Positions 22,096-28,832 are shown, counted from the stretch's first letter. The stretch: 28,832 nt of DNA from a virus (IMGVR_UViG_3300006990_000119:1-28832), one strand, 5' to 3'. Notes: generated from the sequence alone by a model not told the origin. Numbers and translations are program-made.

Positions 22096-22795
22096 TGTTT
22101 TCTGTGTTCCTAATTTGATATTCTATAATTTTGTTGATATGTGCGCCTAATTTAAATTGGGCAAGTTGTAGCATTTTTTCATCTTCTACATAACCTAATG
22201 ATTCTCCTGCCCAAATTCCATTTGTCCTAGTCCAATGCCTGGACCAGATTATTTTCGTATGTACTGTAGTACCATGAGTGCCATACGGAGAAAGTTTTAT
22301 TTTGTCTGGGTACTGTAATGCCCATTCACGCCAGTTAAGTATTTCTTGATGATCCATACGACTACCAAATAGTTGAAATTTATATTTTTTATGTGGTAGA
22401 TTCTTTTTGCGATAGCGAATATTGCGTTCAGTGACTTCTCCTGGAAATACACTAATACAATCAACATACGCATAGTGCAAAACATATTCATCATCGTTTG
22501 CTTGCGTCCGGGCTATTTTATTTGTATACTGTATAAGTTTATCTATGTCATAGAGATTATTTGAATAATAATTAACGAGATAGTTTCCCTCAACACGTAC
22601 TCTGTCACCTTGCTTTTTAGCAAACTTTCTTATTACAGAAATTTCACTAGGTGAGCCTAAATGCCAAACATCTCGATACTTAGGAAGCATTATAGATAGT
22701 CTGTATATGTATTTTGAATAAAATAATCTATCGTTATGCTTTAACAGTAGACTGTTCTGATCCAGAATCTCTTGTAATTTCTGCTGTTGATCCAT
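22085..22795 (-). CDS. unknown protein, 236 residues, overlapping the clpA end
   Basis: The sequence is mixed alpha/beta, with aromatic and basic motifs (RLFYSKYIYRLSIMLPKYRD, KYKFQLFGSRMDHQEI, VHTKIIWSRHWTRTNGIW). No family is recognised. The start at ATG 22795 makes a 62-base overlap with the clpA-like gene, which is long. The RLFYSKYIYRL part lies just after that stop and looks genuine, so a start inside clpA is likely; the next ATG (22690) would remove it. The ribosome site is weak. Confidence 0.6.
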   Translation of the reverse strand: MDQQQKLQEILDQNSLLLKHNDRLFYSKYIYRLSIMLPKYRDVWHLGSPSEISVIRKFAKKQGDRVRVEGNYLVNYYSNNLYDIDKLIQYTNKIARTQANDDEYVLHYAYVDCISVFPGEVTERNIRYRKKNLPHKKYKFQLFGSRMDHQEILNWREWALQYPDKIKLSPYGTHGTTVHTKIIWSRHWTRTNGIWAGESLGYVEDEKMLQLAQFKLGAHINKIIEYQIRNTENNDE

Positions 22796-25016
22796 CTAAA
22801 TACCTAAATTTAACAAGTATATTATTGTTTACATTTCTTACTTTAATTTTACATCCGTTTAGATTTTTGTCAACTAATAATTGTTTAGCAATAGGCATAC
22901 GAAGTTTCGTGTCGATTGTTCTCGCCATAGGTCTTGCGCCCATTCGATCATCGTAACCTTCTTGTAATATTAGATCTATACTAGGCTCGTCAATACTTAG
23001 GACAATTCCTTTTTCATTTAATTGTGCTTCTAACTCTTGAATAAATTTCAGTGCAACTTTACGTTTAGCAAGATCATTTAACGATCCGAACTTACATACT
23101 GCATCAATACGATTGCGGAACTCTGGAGCAAAATAATTTTTATATGCATCATCAACTGCATCGTCATGGTATTCTACATCATTAAATCCGATAGTGCGCT
23201 TTTCTGCTTGTGCAGCACCTAGGTTAGTTGTTAAAATAACAAAGCAATTTCTTGCATCTGCACGTTTTCCATTTGAACCAGTAATGAATCCTTCATCCAT
23301 CAATTGTAGTAACACACTACTAACATCCGGATGCGCCTTTTCAATTTCGTCAAATAGTATTACTGCATGCGGGTTGCGTTCAATATCTCTAATAAGTAAG
23401 CCGCCACTAAGGTTAGCATCTTCATATCCTACATATCCAGGAGGTGCACCGATAAAACGTGCAACTGTGTGACGTTCTTGATATTCACTCATATCATAAC
23501 GTAACAGTTTCATTCCATTTGCATCTGCAAGTTGTTTTGCAAGTTCTGTTTTGCCTGTGCCAGTTGGTCCAGTAAAAACAAAAACACCTAATGTTTTGTC
23601 ACGTTTGTTAAGTCCTGCTTTAGCAACCCATACTTTATCAAGTACTGTATCAACTGCATTATCTTGTCCGTATACTTTAGATTTTATTTTGCTCTCAACA
23701 TTCGATGGAATAATTTTGACTTCTTTGTTATCAAGTTGATCCATTGGAATCTTAGCATATCTACTAATCTCTTCTAAAATATTTTTCTTATCAATTACAG
23801 CATCTTTTACACCAAGTCTGCGTTGCTTTGCGCTAGCACTATCAATCATATCAAATGCTTTGTCAGGCAATTTTTTATCTGTTAAGTATCTAACACTTAA
23901 ATCAACTGCTGAGTTGACTGCATTTTCGGTAATAGTACATCCGTGAAACTGTTCGTAATACTTTTTACTATTGCTAAGAATAGTTTTTGCTAATGCAGGA
24001 GTTGGCTCATCAACTGTAATATGATAAAAACGGCGCATTAATGCTCTGTCTTTTTCAAAACTAGCAGTATATTCTTCCCAGGTTGTGCTTGCAATAACTT
24101 TAAGTTTTCCTCTACCTAAATACGGCTTTAGCATATTAGCAAAGTCTGTGCCGCCACTGCCGCCGGCGCCTGCTCCTTTAAGTGTATGTGCTTCGTCGAT
24201 GAATAGAATACAGTTCTTTTTTGCAATCAGTGCTTCTAATACTTCTTTAACACGTTCTTCAAATTGACCACGATACTGTGTGCCAGCAAGCATATTTCCT
24301 ACATCTAGATTATAAACAGTGTGTTTTTGTAAATATTCTGGCACTTGGTTATTAACAACCTTTACAGCAAGTCCTTCGGCAACTGCTGTTTTACCTACGC
24401 CTGGATCGCCAACCATAAGCACATTACTTTTATTACGTCTAGCAAAAGTTTGTGCAATATCATCAATAATGTCATCTCTGCCAATTACAGGATCTAACTT
24501 ATTGTTCTTTGCTTGCTCGGTCAGATCTTCGCAAAAATCGTTTATTACGCCTTCTAGGTATTGTTCTTGTTGTTTGTCTAGTGCGCCATTATTATGATTC
24601 TTTTTTATGTGATGTATAATTTCATCTTTGTTGACACTATATTTCATCAAGAAGTAACTACTGTGAGTATTGTTTTCACTCATAATACTAATGAAAATAT
24701 CTAGTAATGTTACTTCTTCTCTTCCGCTAAACAGCACACTAGTAAGTGCGCGATTGAACACTCTCTCTAGAGCTTGTGTTTTAACTGGAGATTTTTTAGT
24801 CGAAGTAGTTTTGTCGTATGTAGTTGAAATATGACTTTCTAAATCTATAGAAAGTTCATTTACTTGTGCTCCATAATCTTGTAAAAGTTTATGCAAATCC
24901 TTATTTGCTAAAATAGCAAGTAACATATGTTCAGTACTGACATATGCATGTCCGTATTTGACTGCAATATCTTCGCCTATCTTTAACGCTTTATCTACTT
25001 CTTTTGATGTTTTCAT
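22734..25016 (-). CDS. clpA: ClpA-like AAA+ unfoldase keeping a ClpP-docking IGF loop
   Basis: 760 residues, the size of E. coli ClpA (758). Residues 1-145 are a double Clp-N domain. D1 has GDPGVGKT (203-210) and LFIDEAH (271-277). D2 has GPTGTGKT (483-490), ILFDEIEKAHP (553-563), FRNRID as sensor region and MGARPMART. No ClpB middle domain is present. Between the D2 Walker B and the sensor lies EKRTIGFND (605-613). IGF/IGL is the tripeptide by which ClpA and ClpX dock into ClpP, so a partnership with host ClpP is possible. The gene begins with an ATGA overlap to dnaJ. It likely unfolds protein substrates, perhaps host or phage regulators (inference). Confidence 0.93.
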   Translation of the reverse strand: MKTSKEVDKALKIGEDIAVKYGHAYVSTEHMLLAILANKDLHKLLQDYGAQVNELSIDLESHISTTYDKTTSTKKSPVKTQALERVFNRALTSVLFSGREEVTLLDIFISIMSENNTHSSYFLMKYSVNKDEIIHHIKKNHNNGALDKQQEQYLEGVINDFCEDLTEQAKNNKLDPVIGRDDIIDDIAQTFARRNKSNVLMVGDPGVGKTAVAEGLAVKVVNNQVPEYLQKHTVYNLDVGNMLAGTQYRGQFEERVKEVLEALIAKKNCILFIDEAHTLKGAGAGGSGGTDFANMLKPYLGRGKLKVIASTTWEEYTASFEKDRALMRRFYHITVDEPTPALAKTILSNSKKYYEQFHGCTITENAVNSAVDLSVRYLTDKKLPDKAFDMIDSASAKQRRLGVKDAVIDKKNILEEISRYAKIPMDQLDNKEVKIIPSNVESKIKSKVYGQDNAVDTVLDKVWVAKAGLNKRDKTLGVFVFTGPTGTGKTELAKQLADANGMKLLRYDMSEYQERHTVARFIGAPPGYVGYEDANLSGGLLIRDIERNPHAVILFDEIEKAHPDVSSVLLQLMDEGFITGSNGKRADARNCFVILTTNLGAAQAEKRTIGFNDVEYHDDAVDDAYKNYFAPEFRNRIDAVCKFGSLNDLAKRKVALKFIQELEAQLNEKGIVLSIDEPSIDLILQEGYDDRMGARPMARTIDTKLRMPIAKQLLVDKNLNGCKIKVRNVNNNILVKFRYLDGSTAEITRDSGSEQSTVKA

Positions 25017-25840
25017 ACTTTGTAATCTCTCAATTTAGTGCATATATTTAATTGTTGCTCAGACAAGTTTTCAGGTATTTTTACTAATACTTGAACAAGT
25101 AAGTTGTCTCTGTTTCCTTGCTTGTTATACATTCCGTGACCGGGTAATTTAAGGGTAGTGCCGTACTGAGTTCCGGCTGGTATATTTAGATTGATTATCT
25201 TATTATCAAGTGTATTTATTTGTACAACTGTACCTATTATAGCATCCCATACACTGATTGTCAAGTGCATTTTAAGATCATTGTTTTCTCGAATAAATTT
25301 ATCATGCTCGTCAACAACAATTGTTACAGTAAGATCACCAGGAGGTAAATTGTTATTACTCGAATCACCTAGTCCATTGTATTTTATTTTTGTAGAATTT
25401 TTAACACCTCGCGGTATTTTAAAGTTTACTAAATGTCTGCTACCATCAGTGTGTTTGATACTTACTGTTTTATCTTGTTCCGATAGTAATTCTTCAAGTG
25501 TTACATTTACTGAGATGCCTAAATTTTTATTAATTTTAGCACGTTGGTATTCTCTTTTACTAGGATGAAACCCAGCACTCCCAAATATAGTAAACATATC
25601 ATCAAATACATCTCCGTTATGTGTTATGTCTGGGTATCTCTGCTTGCGTGAATTTCTGTGATCAAACATAGCACGTTCATGTGGATCTTTTAATTTTTCA
25701 TATGCTTCATTAACCGCATGGAAACGCTCAACATCTCCTCCATTATCTGGATGATGTTGTTTTGCTAGTGTACGGTATGCACGTTGTATATCACTAACAC
25801 TACAGGTTGGGTCAAGTCCTAATACATCATAGTAATTCAT
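25013..25840 (-). CDS. DnaJ/CbpA-like co-chaperone
   Basis: 275 residues. The J-domain at 1-70 (NYYDVLGLDP, AYRTLAKQHHPDNGG) has the essential HPD at 30-32. The rest matches the two C-terminal substrate-binding domains (VTLEELLSEQDKTVSIKHTD, LNIPAGTQYGTTLKLPGHG). The Cys-rich zinc finger and long Gly/Phe linker of true DnaJ are missing, as in CbpA. The J-domain stimulates Hsp70 ATPase, here presumably that of the host. ATG 25840 has no ribosome site and lies 1-2 bases after the predicted transcription start. The gene feeds directly into clpA. Confidence 0.92.
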   Translation of the reverse strand: MNYYDVLGLDPTCSVSDIQRAYRTLAKQHHPDNGGDVERFHAVNEAYEKLKDPHERAMFDHRNSRKQRYPDITHNGDVFDDMFTIFGSAGFHPSKREYQRAKINKNLGISVNVTLEELLSEQDKTVSIKHTDGSRHLVNFKIPRGVKNSTKIKYNGLGDSSNNNLPPGDLTVTIVVDEHDKFIRENNDLKMHLTISVWDAIIGTVVQINTLDNKIINLNIPAGTQYGTTLKLPGHGMYNKQGNRDNLLVQVLVKIPENLSEQQLNICTKLRDYKV

Positions 25841-25847
25841 ACTTGTA

Positions 25848-25876
25848 ATTATACTATACTAATACCTGGGTGTAAA
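25848..25876 (-). promoter_or_regulatory. near-consensus sigma70 promoter before dnaJ-clpA
   Basis: Minus strand TTTACA (25871-25876), 17-base spacer, perfect TATAAT (25848-25853). The expected start is about 7 bases further at 25841, almost touching ATG 25840. The mRNA would therefore be leaderless or nearly so. Confidence 0.65.
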
Positions 25877-25879
25877 GAA

Positions 25880-26212
25880 TTACTTTTTGGCTTTGCCTAC
25901 TGCTTGTGCGCCAAAGAATGCCGCTACAATTGCCGCAACTGAAACAAAATACACTGCCGCCATATCGCCTAGTATCTTAGCAGCTTGATCAACACCGCCT
26001 AATACTGCAATCAATACAATTGCTGGGTACAGCAACATGCCTGCTAAACTAAACCATGCCATTTTACGTTGCGCATCACGCATTGCATCTGCATCTTCAA
26101 GTTCTTTACGCTTAAACTCCAGATACATTTTTTCTTCTTCTTTTGAAACTTTACCGTCGCCGTTTGTGTCTGCTGGGTGGTGACCCGATGCTTTTACTTC
26201 TTCTTCTGACAT
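25880..26212 (-). CDS. two-TM membrane protein with EF-hand-like loop
   Basis: 110 residues. The N-terminus has HPADTNGDGKVSKEEEKMY (12-30), a canonical EF-hand calcium loop (DTNGDGKVSKEE). A charged helix follows, then two hydrophobic segments (about 51-71 and 80-104). Similar small proteins occur near lysis genes in marine myoviruses, so a holin-like or accessory lysis role is possible. A perfect late box and a strong GAGGAG site precede ATG 26212. Whether the single loop binds calcium is unknown. Confidence 0.75.
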   Translation of the reverse strand: MSEEEVKASGHHPADTNGDGKVSKEEEKMYLEFKRKELEDADAMRDAQRKMAWFSLAGMLLYPAIVLIAVLGGVDQAAKILGDMAAVYFVSVAAIVAAFFGAQAVGKAKK

Positions 26213-26232
26213 TGAAATTCTCCTCTACTAAA

Positions 26233-26240
26233 TATTTATA
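26233..26240 (-). promoter_or_regulatory. T4-type late promoter box TATAAATA
   Basis: Exact minus-strand TATAAATA lies 21 bases before ATG 26212. Its last base is the first base of the ATG of the opposite-strand gene at 26240, so the box doubles as the front of that gene. Confidence 0.7.
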
Positions 26241-26647
26241 TGCGTTGGGGAATTATACACAACTACTTTACAGAACAAGAACTTAATAATTTTTGGCAAG
26301 GTAAGGATCCTGAATGTGGTTACATTAGTAAGTATCGTAAAACTTTTGGTGTAAATCTTAAACTGCACATTGCACAGTATACTCACTGTACAAATCCAGT
26401 ATCAGCACATGTGGATGCAGAGTTTGAAGGCATGCCAAATTATATGCAGTTTCTTGTACCCATTAGTGTAGATAGAGATACTACACTATGCCATCAGGCA
26501 AGTACTGTAGTTGAAGGTGACGAGTTATGGTGGAGTAGAGGTAGTTTACTCTGGTGGTATAGCGACTGCACACATTGGAGCGGCGACTATACTAAAACAA
26601 ATACTAGCAAGCAGGCTTGGGTTATTCAGACTGGTCTTCAAGTTTAG
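26240..26647 (+). CDS. small 2OG-Fe(II)-oxygenase-like protein, the only plus-strand gene
   Basis: 135 residues. YTHCTNPVSAHVDAEF (47-62) holds a possible HxD metal motif (His57-Asp59). MQFLVPISVDRDTTLCHQAS and the Trp-rich LLWWYSDCTHW resemble strands of a small double-stranded beta-helix oxygenase. The distal ligand is not certain. No minus-strand frame covers this 380-base stretch, and the composition looks like real protein, so I call it a gene. No ribosome site precedes the ATG, and no good plus-strand promoter is visible. It ends with a 26-base convergent overlap with the next minus gene. Confidence 0.6.
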   Translation: MRWGIIHNYFTEQELNNFWQGKDPECGYISKYRKTFGVNLKLHIAQYTHCTNPVSAHVDAEFEGMPNYMQFLVPISVDRDTTLCHQASTVVEGDELWWSRGSLLWWYSDCTHWSGDYTKTNTSKQAWVIQTGLQV

Positions 26648-26903
26648 CAATACGAGCTTCTAGTTCATCAATCTTTTTAGTGACATGAGGATACTTTTTG
26701 CGCCATGCATTGGGGTCGTTTTGCAACCAAGTCCAGCCCCACTTGTTTACCAAGCATTCGCAACTAGCATCAAACTTACCAACTGCCCATATTGCCATTC
26801 TAGTATCTTTGAACCAAAACAAAAATGCAGCGCCAAAAAGTGATCCTGCTATTGCTGTATAAATCCATAGTGTATCACCAAACATTCTATCAAGTAGTTC
26901 CAT
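26622..26903 (-). CDS. single-TM protein with C-terminal coiled coil, lysis-region
   Basis: 93 residues. One hydrophobic segment (about 13-31, IYTAIAGSLFGAAFLFWF) leads to a Trp-rich region (WGWTWLQNDPNAW) and a charged coiled coil (KKIDELEARIAKLEDQSE). Similar proteins lie beside spanins in marine T4-like phages. A role in lysis or the virion membrane is inferred from the neighbours. Its ATG overlaps the o-spanin stop as TAATG. Confidence 0.7.
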   Translation of the reverse strand: MELLDRMFGDTLWIYTAIAGSLFGAAFLFWFKDTRMAIWAVGKFDASCECLVNKWGWTWLQNDPNAWRKKYPHVTKKIDELEARIAKLEDQSE

Positions 26904-27304
26904 TATTTTTCCTCGTTTTCATTTTCATTAGGAGTAACTGCTTTTTCATAATAGACAATAACTTCAGTTTGTTGATTTATAAAGCGTCTTAGTTCAGCAA
27001 CATTAAGTGCCAAGTTTTCATAGTCTTTGATTGATAGCGCAACAATAGCAAAGTCACCGTTTTCAGCAGTAAACTCAGCAATAAACTCATCTAAGTTATC
27101 GCTGTTCACTACGTATATACGTGTGTCAATTAAATCAATTGGCTTTGGGCGGGCTGCTAGTGGCACTGTCAACTGTTGTACTGTTGTCACTACCTTTACT
27201 TCCGGTTCCGGCATCATCCTGCTGCAACCAGTTAGGAAGAGGCTGGTCATTAGCACCGCCGCTGTCGCCCATGATGTCACGCCATATTTTTGCTGTTGCG
27301 CCAT
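26903..27304 (-). CDS. o-spanin-like outer-membrane lipoprotein
   Basis: 133 residues. A signal peptide ends in LFLTGCSRM, where LTGC (24-27) is a lipobox and Cys27 would carry the lipid. The mature part is Pro-rich at first (PEPEVKVV, AARPKPIDL), then folded (ALSIKDYENLALNVAELRRF). It resembles cyanophage and pelagiphage o-spanins. The start lies inside the i-spanin gene in another frame (170-base overlap), as in Rz/Rz1 pairs. With the i-spanin it would fuse the inner and outer membranes at lysis. Confidence 0.82.
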   Translation of the reverse strand: MAQQQKYGVTSWATAAVLMTSLFLTGCSRMMPEPEVKVVTTVQQLTVPLAARPKPIDLIDTRIYVVNSDNLDEFIAEFTAENGDFAIVALSIKDYENLALNVAELRRFINQQTEVIVYYEKAVTPNENENEEK

Positions 27305-27629
27305 TCATGCGTCCTTCGAGATTTTCTGGATCACGCAAAGCATCACCAATTAAGTCTAGTTTACGTAATTTCCTACGTAAATTATCACCATATGCTTCTG
27401 CTTTTTGTAATTTGTTTTGTAGTTCTGTAGTCAATTTTGCATTTTTATTCGCAGCTTCATTTAACGCACTAACACTTGCTTCTGCTGTTTGCACAGCAAC
27501 TTCTAGTTTTGCATTATTTTCTGCTAGAGTTTGTATCCTTTGTTGCGTACTAGTATAATAACTATAGCCGGCATAACCTACACCGCCTAGTAAGCCTAGT
27601 ATAACCAACATAGCATAAACTTTAATCAT
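27135..27629 (-). CDS. i-spanin-like inner-membrane protein
   Basis: 164 residues. One N-terminal transmembrane segment (about 4-24) precedes a long periplasmic coiled coil (TQQRIQTLAENNAKLEVAVQ and on to about 90). Then come DPENLEGRMNGATAKIWRDI and a low-complexity Ser/Thr-rich tail. This is the layout of an i-spanin. GGAG lies before ATG 27629. Its 3' half also encodes the o-spanin in another frame, which may explain the loose tail. Confidence 0.82.
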   Translation of the reverse strand: MIKVYAMLVILGLLGGVGYAGYSYYTSTQQRIQTLAENNAKLEVAVQTAEASVSALNEAANKNAKLTTELQNKLQKAEAYGDNLRRKLRKLDLIGDALRDPENLEGRMNGATAKIWRDIMGDSGGANDQPLPNWLQQDDAGTGSKGSDNSTTVDSATSSPPKAN

Positions 27630-27696
27630 TTTTACTCCACAATTTGTTTAGCACAAAGAAGGGCCAAAACATGTAGTATGTAAGAATTTTCTTCAC
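27622..27696 (-). CDS. possible 24-residue hydrophobic microprotein (GTG start)
   Basis: A GTG at 27696 overlaps the upstream stop as GTGA, and the frame runs 24 residues (MKKILTYYMFWPFFVLNKLW plus SKND) to a stop that overlaps the i-spanin start. It is basic at both ends with a hydrophobic centre, like a tiny membrane peptide. It is too short to be sure of, but it tiles the gap exactly. Confidence 0.3.
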   Translation of the reverse strand: MKKILTYYMFWPFFVLNKLWSKND

Positions 27697-27857
27697 TCTG
27701 ATTTCCAAATTGTCCATGCGCCATATCCGATAGCAATGTATGCTGCTAGTTTAGCGAATGGGCCTGCAATTAGTACAATTAGTCCGACGCCAATAAGCAT
27801 AGCGCCGTCCCAACTTGTTCTTTCTTCTAATCTACTTGTAATAAACTTTTTAATCAT
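27693..27857 (-). CDS. 54-residue membrane protein, holin-like candidate
   Basis: ATG 27857 overlaps the upstream stop as ATGA, and TGA closes at 27693-27695. A charged front (MIKKFITSRLEERTSWDGAM) precedes one or two hydrophobic stretches (LIGVGLIVLIAGPF, then LAAYIAIGYGAWTIW). Such short proteins are found beside spanins in marine myoviruses. A holin or accessory role is inferred from size, topology and neighbours. Confidence 0.65.
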   Translation of the reverse strand: MIKKFITSRLEERTSWDGAMLIGVGLIVLIAGPFAKLAAYIAIGYGAWTIWKSE

Positions 27858-28832
27858 GCTGCTTGCTCCTGTTGTACTTTGTTTGCTAGAGGATGCATAG
27901 GATTAACACCTAGCATATCGCCCCAAGCTGCATAGTAATGACGCATGCCAACTTCATCATGGATAGTTCCGCCTTCATGTCTGCCATGTAGGATACGTCT
28001 TGCTTCAGTACCTTCACGCATTGTGGTACCTTGTCCTGCTACACCAATTAAATCTTCATGCAGGTTACGTCCAAAAGGTCCCCAGATTGAGTTATGATGC
28101 TCAATTCTAGTAGCACGTTCTTCAGGTGTATCTTTCTTTAGTCCGTAGCCACGGAACTCAATAAGCACTTTGTTTGGTCCTAGTGGAGTAACACTATCAC
28201 TGCGATAAGCACTGCCACGTAAGTTAAAGTTAAAGCCAGGGAACAGGTCAACCATGTACCACTGGTTCGGTGGAAGATTAGGGAAACTTAAATCACCTCT
28301 ATCCTCAAAACCTTCATACTCTTCATATTGCACAGTAAATGAACTTACATTTACATGACCATTATCGAACGGGATATTCTTACGTGCAAAGTATGCATCG
28401 TTAAAGCCTGTCACACGGTTATGGTAGTGCATGAAGTCATGATAAAACTCGCTGTTTGTATCATGCCATAGTTTATAATTAGTGTCAATAATTGACTTGT
28501 GATAATGGAAAACTTCCATTTCTTCTGTGTCGATGGCTTCAGCAATACAATCAAATGCACCGCATGTCCATTCTTCGACACTCTGTGTTGAGTTAGGATC
28601 AAGTGTTGTCCATACCATGCCGCCATGCTTGACTTCACAGTGCAGTTCAGTTAATCCTTCAAGTTCACTTACAGCAATGCTTCCTGTTGGATACATTACA
28701 CTGTGATCACGATATGCTTTAACACCTGTTCCAGTGTTAACTGCAATAACGTTTACGCCTGCAATCTGTGTAACTCTGTAGTTACTTGGGTTATACATCT
28801 CACTGATGTGGCACATAGGTACCCATACTTTA
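27854..28832 (-). CDS. Rieske-oxygenase-like protein, 5' end cut by window edge; Fe-S ligands not seen
   Basis: The frame is open to the right edge (KVWVP precedes Met at 28816), so the true start lies outside. Numbering from that Met: TNYKLWHDTNSEFYHDFMH (112-130) matches the mononuclear-iron motif of ring-hydroxylating oxygenases, with His126, His130 and Asp255 (in HEDLIG) as likely ligands. The C-terminus HDEVGMRHYYAAWGDMLG is typical of the alpha-subunit. WVPMCHISEMYNPSNYRV looks like the start of a Rieske domain. But the segment from AYRDHS (34-39) runs almost straight into HGGMVWTTLDP (64-74), without the CxH and CxxH pairs that hold the [2Fe-2S] cluster. Function without the cluster is unclear. 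Confidence 0.78.
   Translation of the reverse strand, partial: KVWVPMCHISEMYNPSNYRVTQIAGVNVIAVNTGTGVKAYRDHSVMYPTGSIAVSELEGLTELHCEVKHGGMVWTTLDPNSTQSVEEWTCGAFDCIAEAIDTEEMEVFHYHKSIIDTNYKLWHDTNSEFYHDFMHYHNRVTGFNDAYFARKNIPFDNGHVNVSSFTVQYEEYEGFEDRGDLSFPNLPPNQWYMVDLFPGFNFNLRGSAYRSDSVTPLGPNKVLIEFRGYGLKKDTPEERATRIEHHNSIWGPFGRNLHEDLIGVAGQGTTMREGTEARRILHGRHEGGTIHDEVGMRHYYAAWGDMLGVNPMHPLANKVQQEQAA

Noticed and set aside
25211-25218. TATTTATT (minus strand AATAAATA) inside dnaJ as a late promoter.
   Set aside because: No start codon with a ribosome site follows within a reasonable distance, so it is probably chance in AT-rich sequence.
27630-27853. A gene-free gap before the i-spanin.
   Set aside because: It is filled by a 54-residue gene and a possible 24-residue frame with overlapping starts and stops.
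1-28832. tRNA genes, which are common in T4-like phages.
   Set aside because: I found no cloverleaf-like segment, and nearly every base is occupied by protein genes.

Overview
The window is an almost gapless stretch of an AT-rich tailed-phage genome. It looks like a marine T4-like myovirus. The markers are a family-B DNA polymerase (gp43 type), a probable sliding clamp, a DsbA-like DNA-binding protein, T4-style late promoters (NATAAATA), a spanin pair, and many small head- and virion-type proteins typical of marine T4-like phages. Two glycosyltransferases, a PhyH-type dioxygenase and a Rieske-oxygenase-like protein fit the auxiliary genes common in marine phages. I see no host marker; a SAR11- or cyanobacterium-type phage is only an inference. 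All genes but one lie on the minus strand, so the transcriptional order runs from high to low coordinates. I saw no tRNA, CRISPR array or insertion sequence, and no gene-free stretch longer than 300 bases.

Layout by coordinate. 1-6627, replication and nucleotide block: a TGT/DpdA-like transglycosylase cut by the left edge, a probable sliding clamp with its own sigma70-like promoter, a methyltransferase-like protein behind a late promoter, DNA polymerase, two small membrane proteins, an MTA/SAH-nucleosidase-like enzyme and a DsbA-like protein. 6668-8375, membrane module: a MotA/TolQ/ExbB-like channel protein, a 48-residue Cys protein, an ExbD/MotB-like protein with a periplasmic beta-domain, and a two-TM protein. 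8394-17818, head/internal-protein block: many proteins with short 'M-K/R-hydrophobic' N-termini and I/L-x-E sites at domain junctions, ending in two very large multidomain proteins. The 1151-aa one carries lysozyme-like, ADP-ribosyltransferase-like, ParB-like and P-loop kinase modules. The 678-aa one carries a nucleotidyltransferase and a Cys-rich domain. 17852-22795: two glycosyltransferases, virion-type small proteins, a phytanoyl-CoA-dioxygenase-like enzyme and unknowns. 22734-25840: a ClpA-type unfoldase and a DnaJ co-chaperone, translationally coupled behind a near-consensus sigma70 promoter. 25880-27857: an EF-hand membrane protein, the single plus-strand gene (a small 2OG-oxygenase-like protein) and a lysis-type cluster with an overlapping spanin pair. 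27854-28832: a Rieske-oxygenase-like protein cut by the right edge.

How the parts may fit together (inference). Sigma70-like promoters before the clamp, the DsbA-like gene and dnaJ-clpA suggest early expression by host polymerase. NATAAATA boxes ahead of the membrane module, the head block, the large proteins and the virion genes suggest late expression. The head block reads like a larger version of the T4 internal-protein strategy, in which proteins are packed in the prohead, trimmed by a gp21-type protease and injected with the DNA. The points most worth testing are the phage-borne proton-channel-like module, the polyvalent protein with its repeated protease-site pattern, the DnaJ-ClpA pair that keeps a ClpP-docking loop, and the Rieske-like protein that seems to lack its iron-sulfur ligands.
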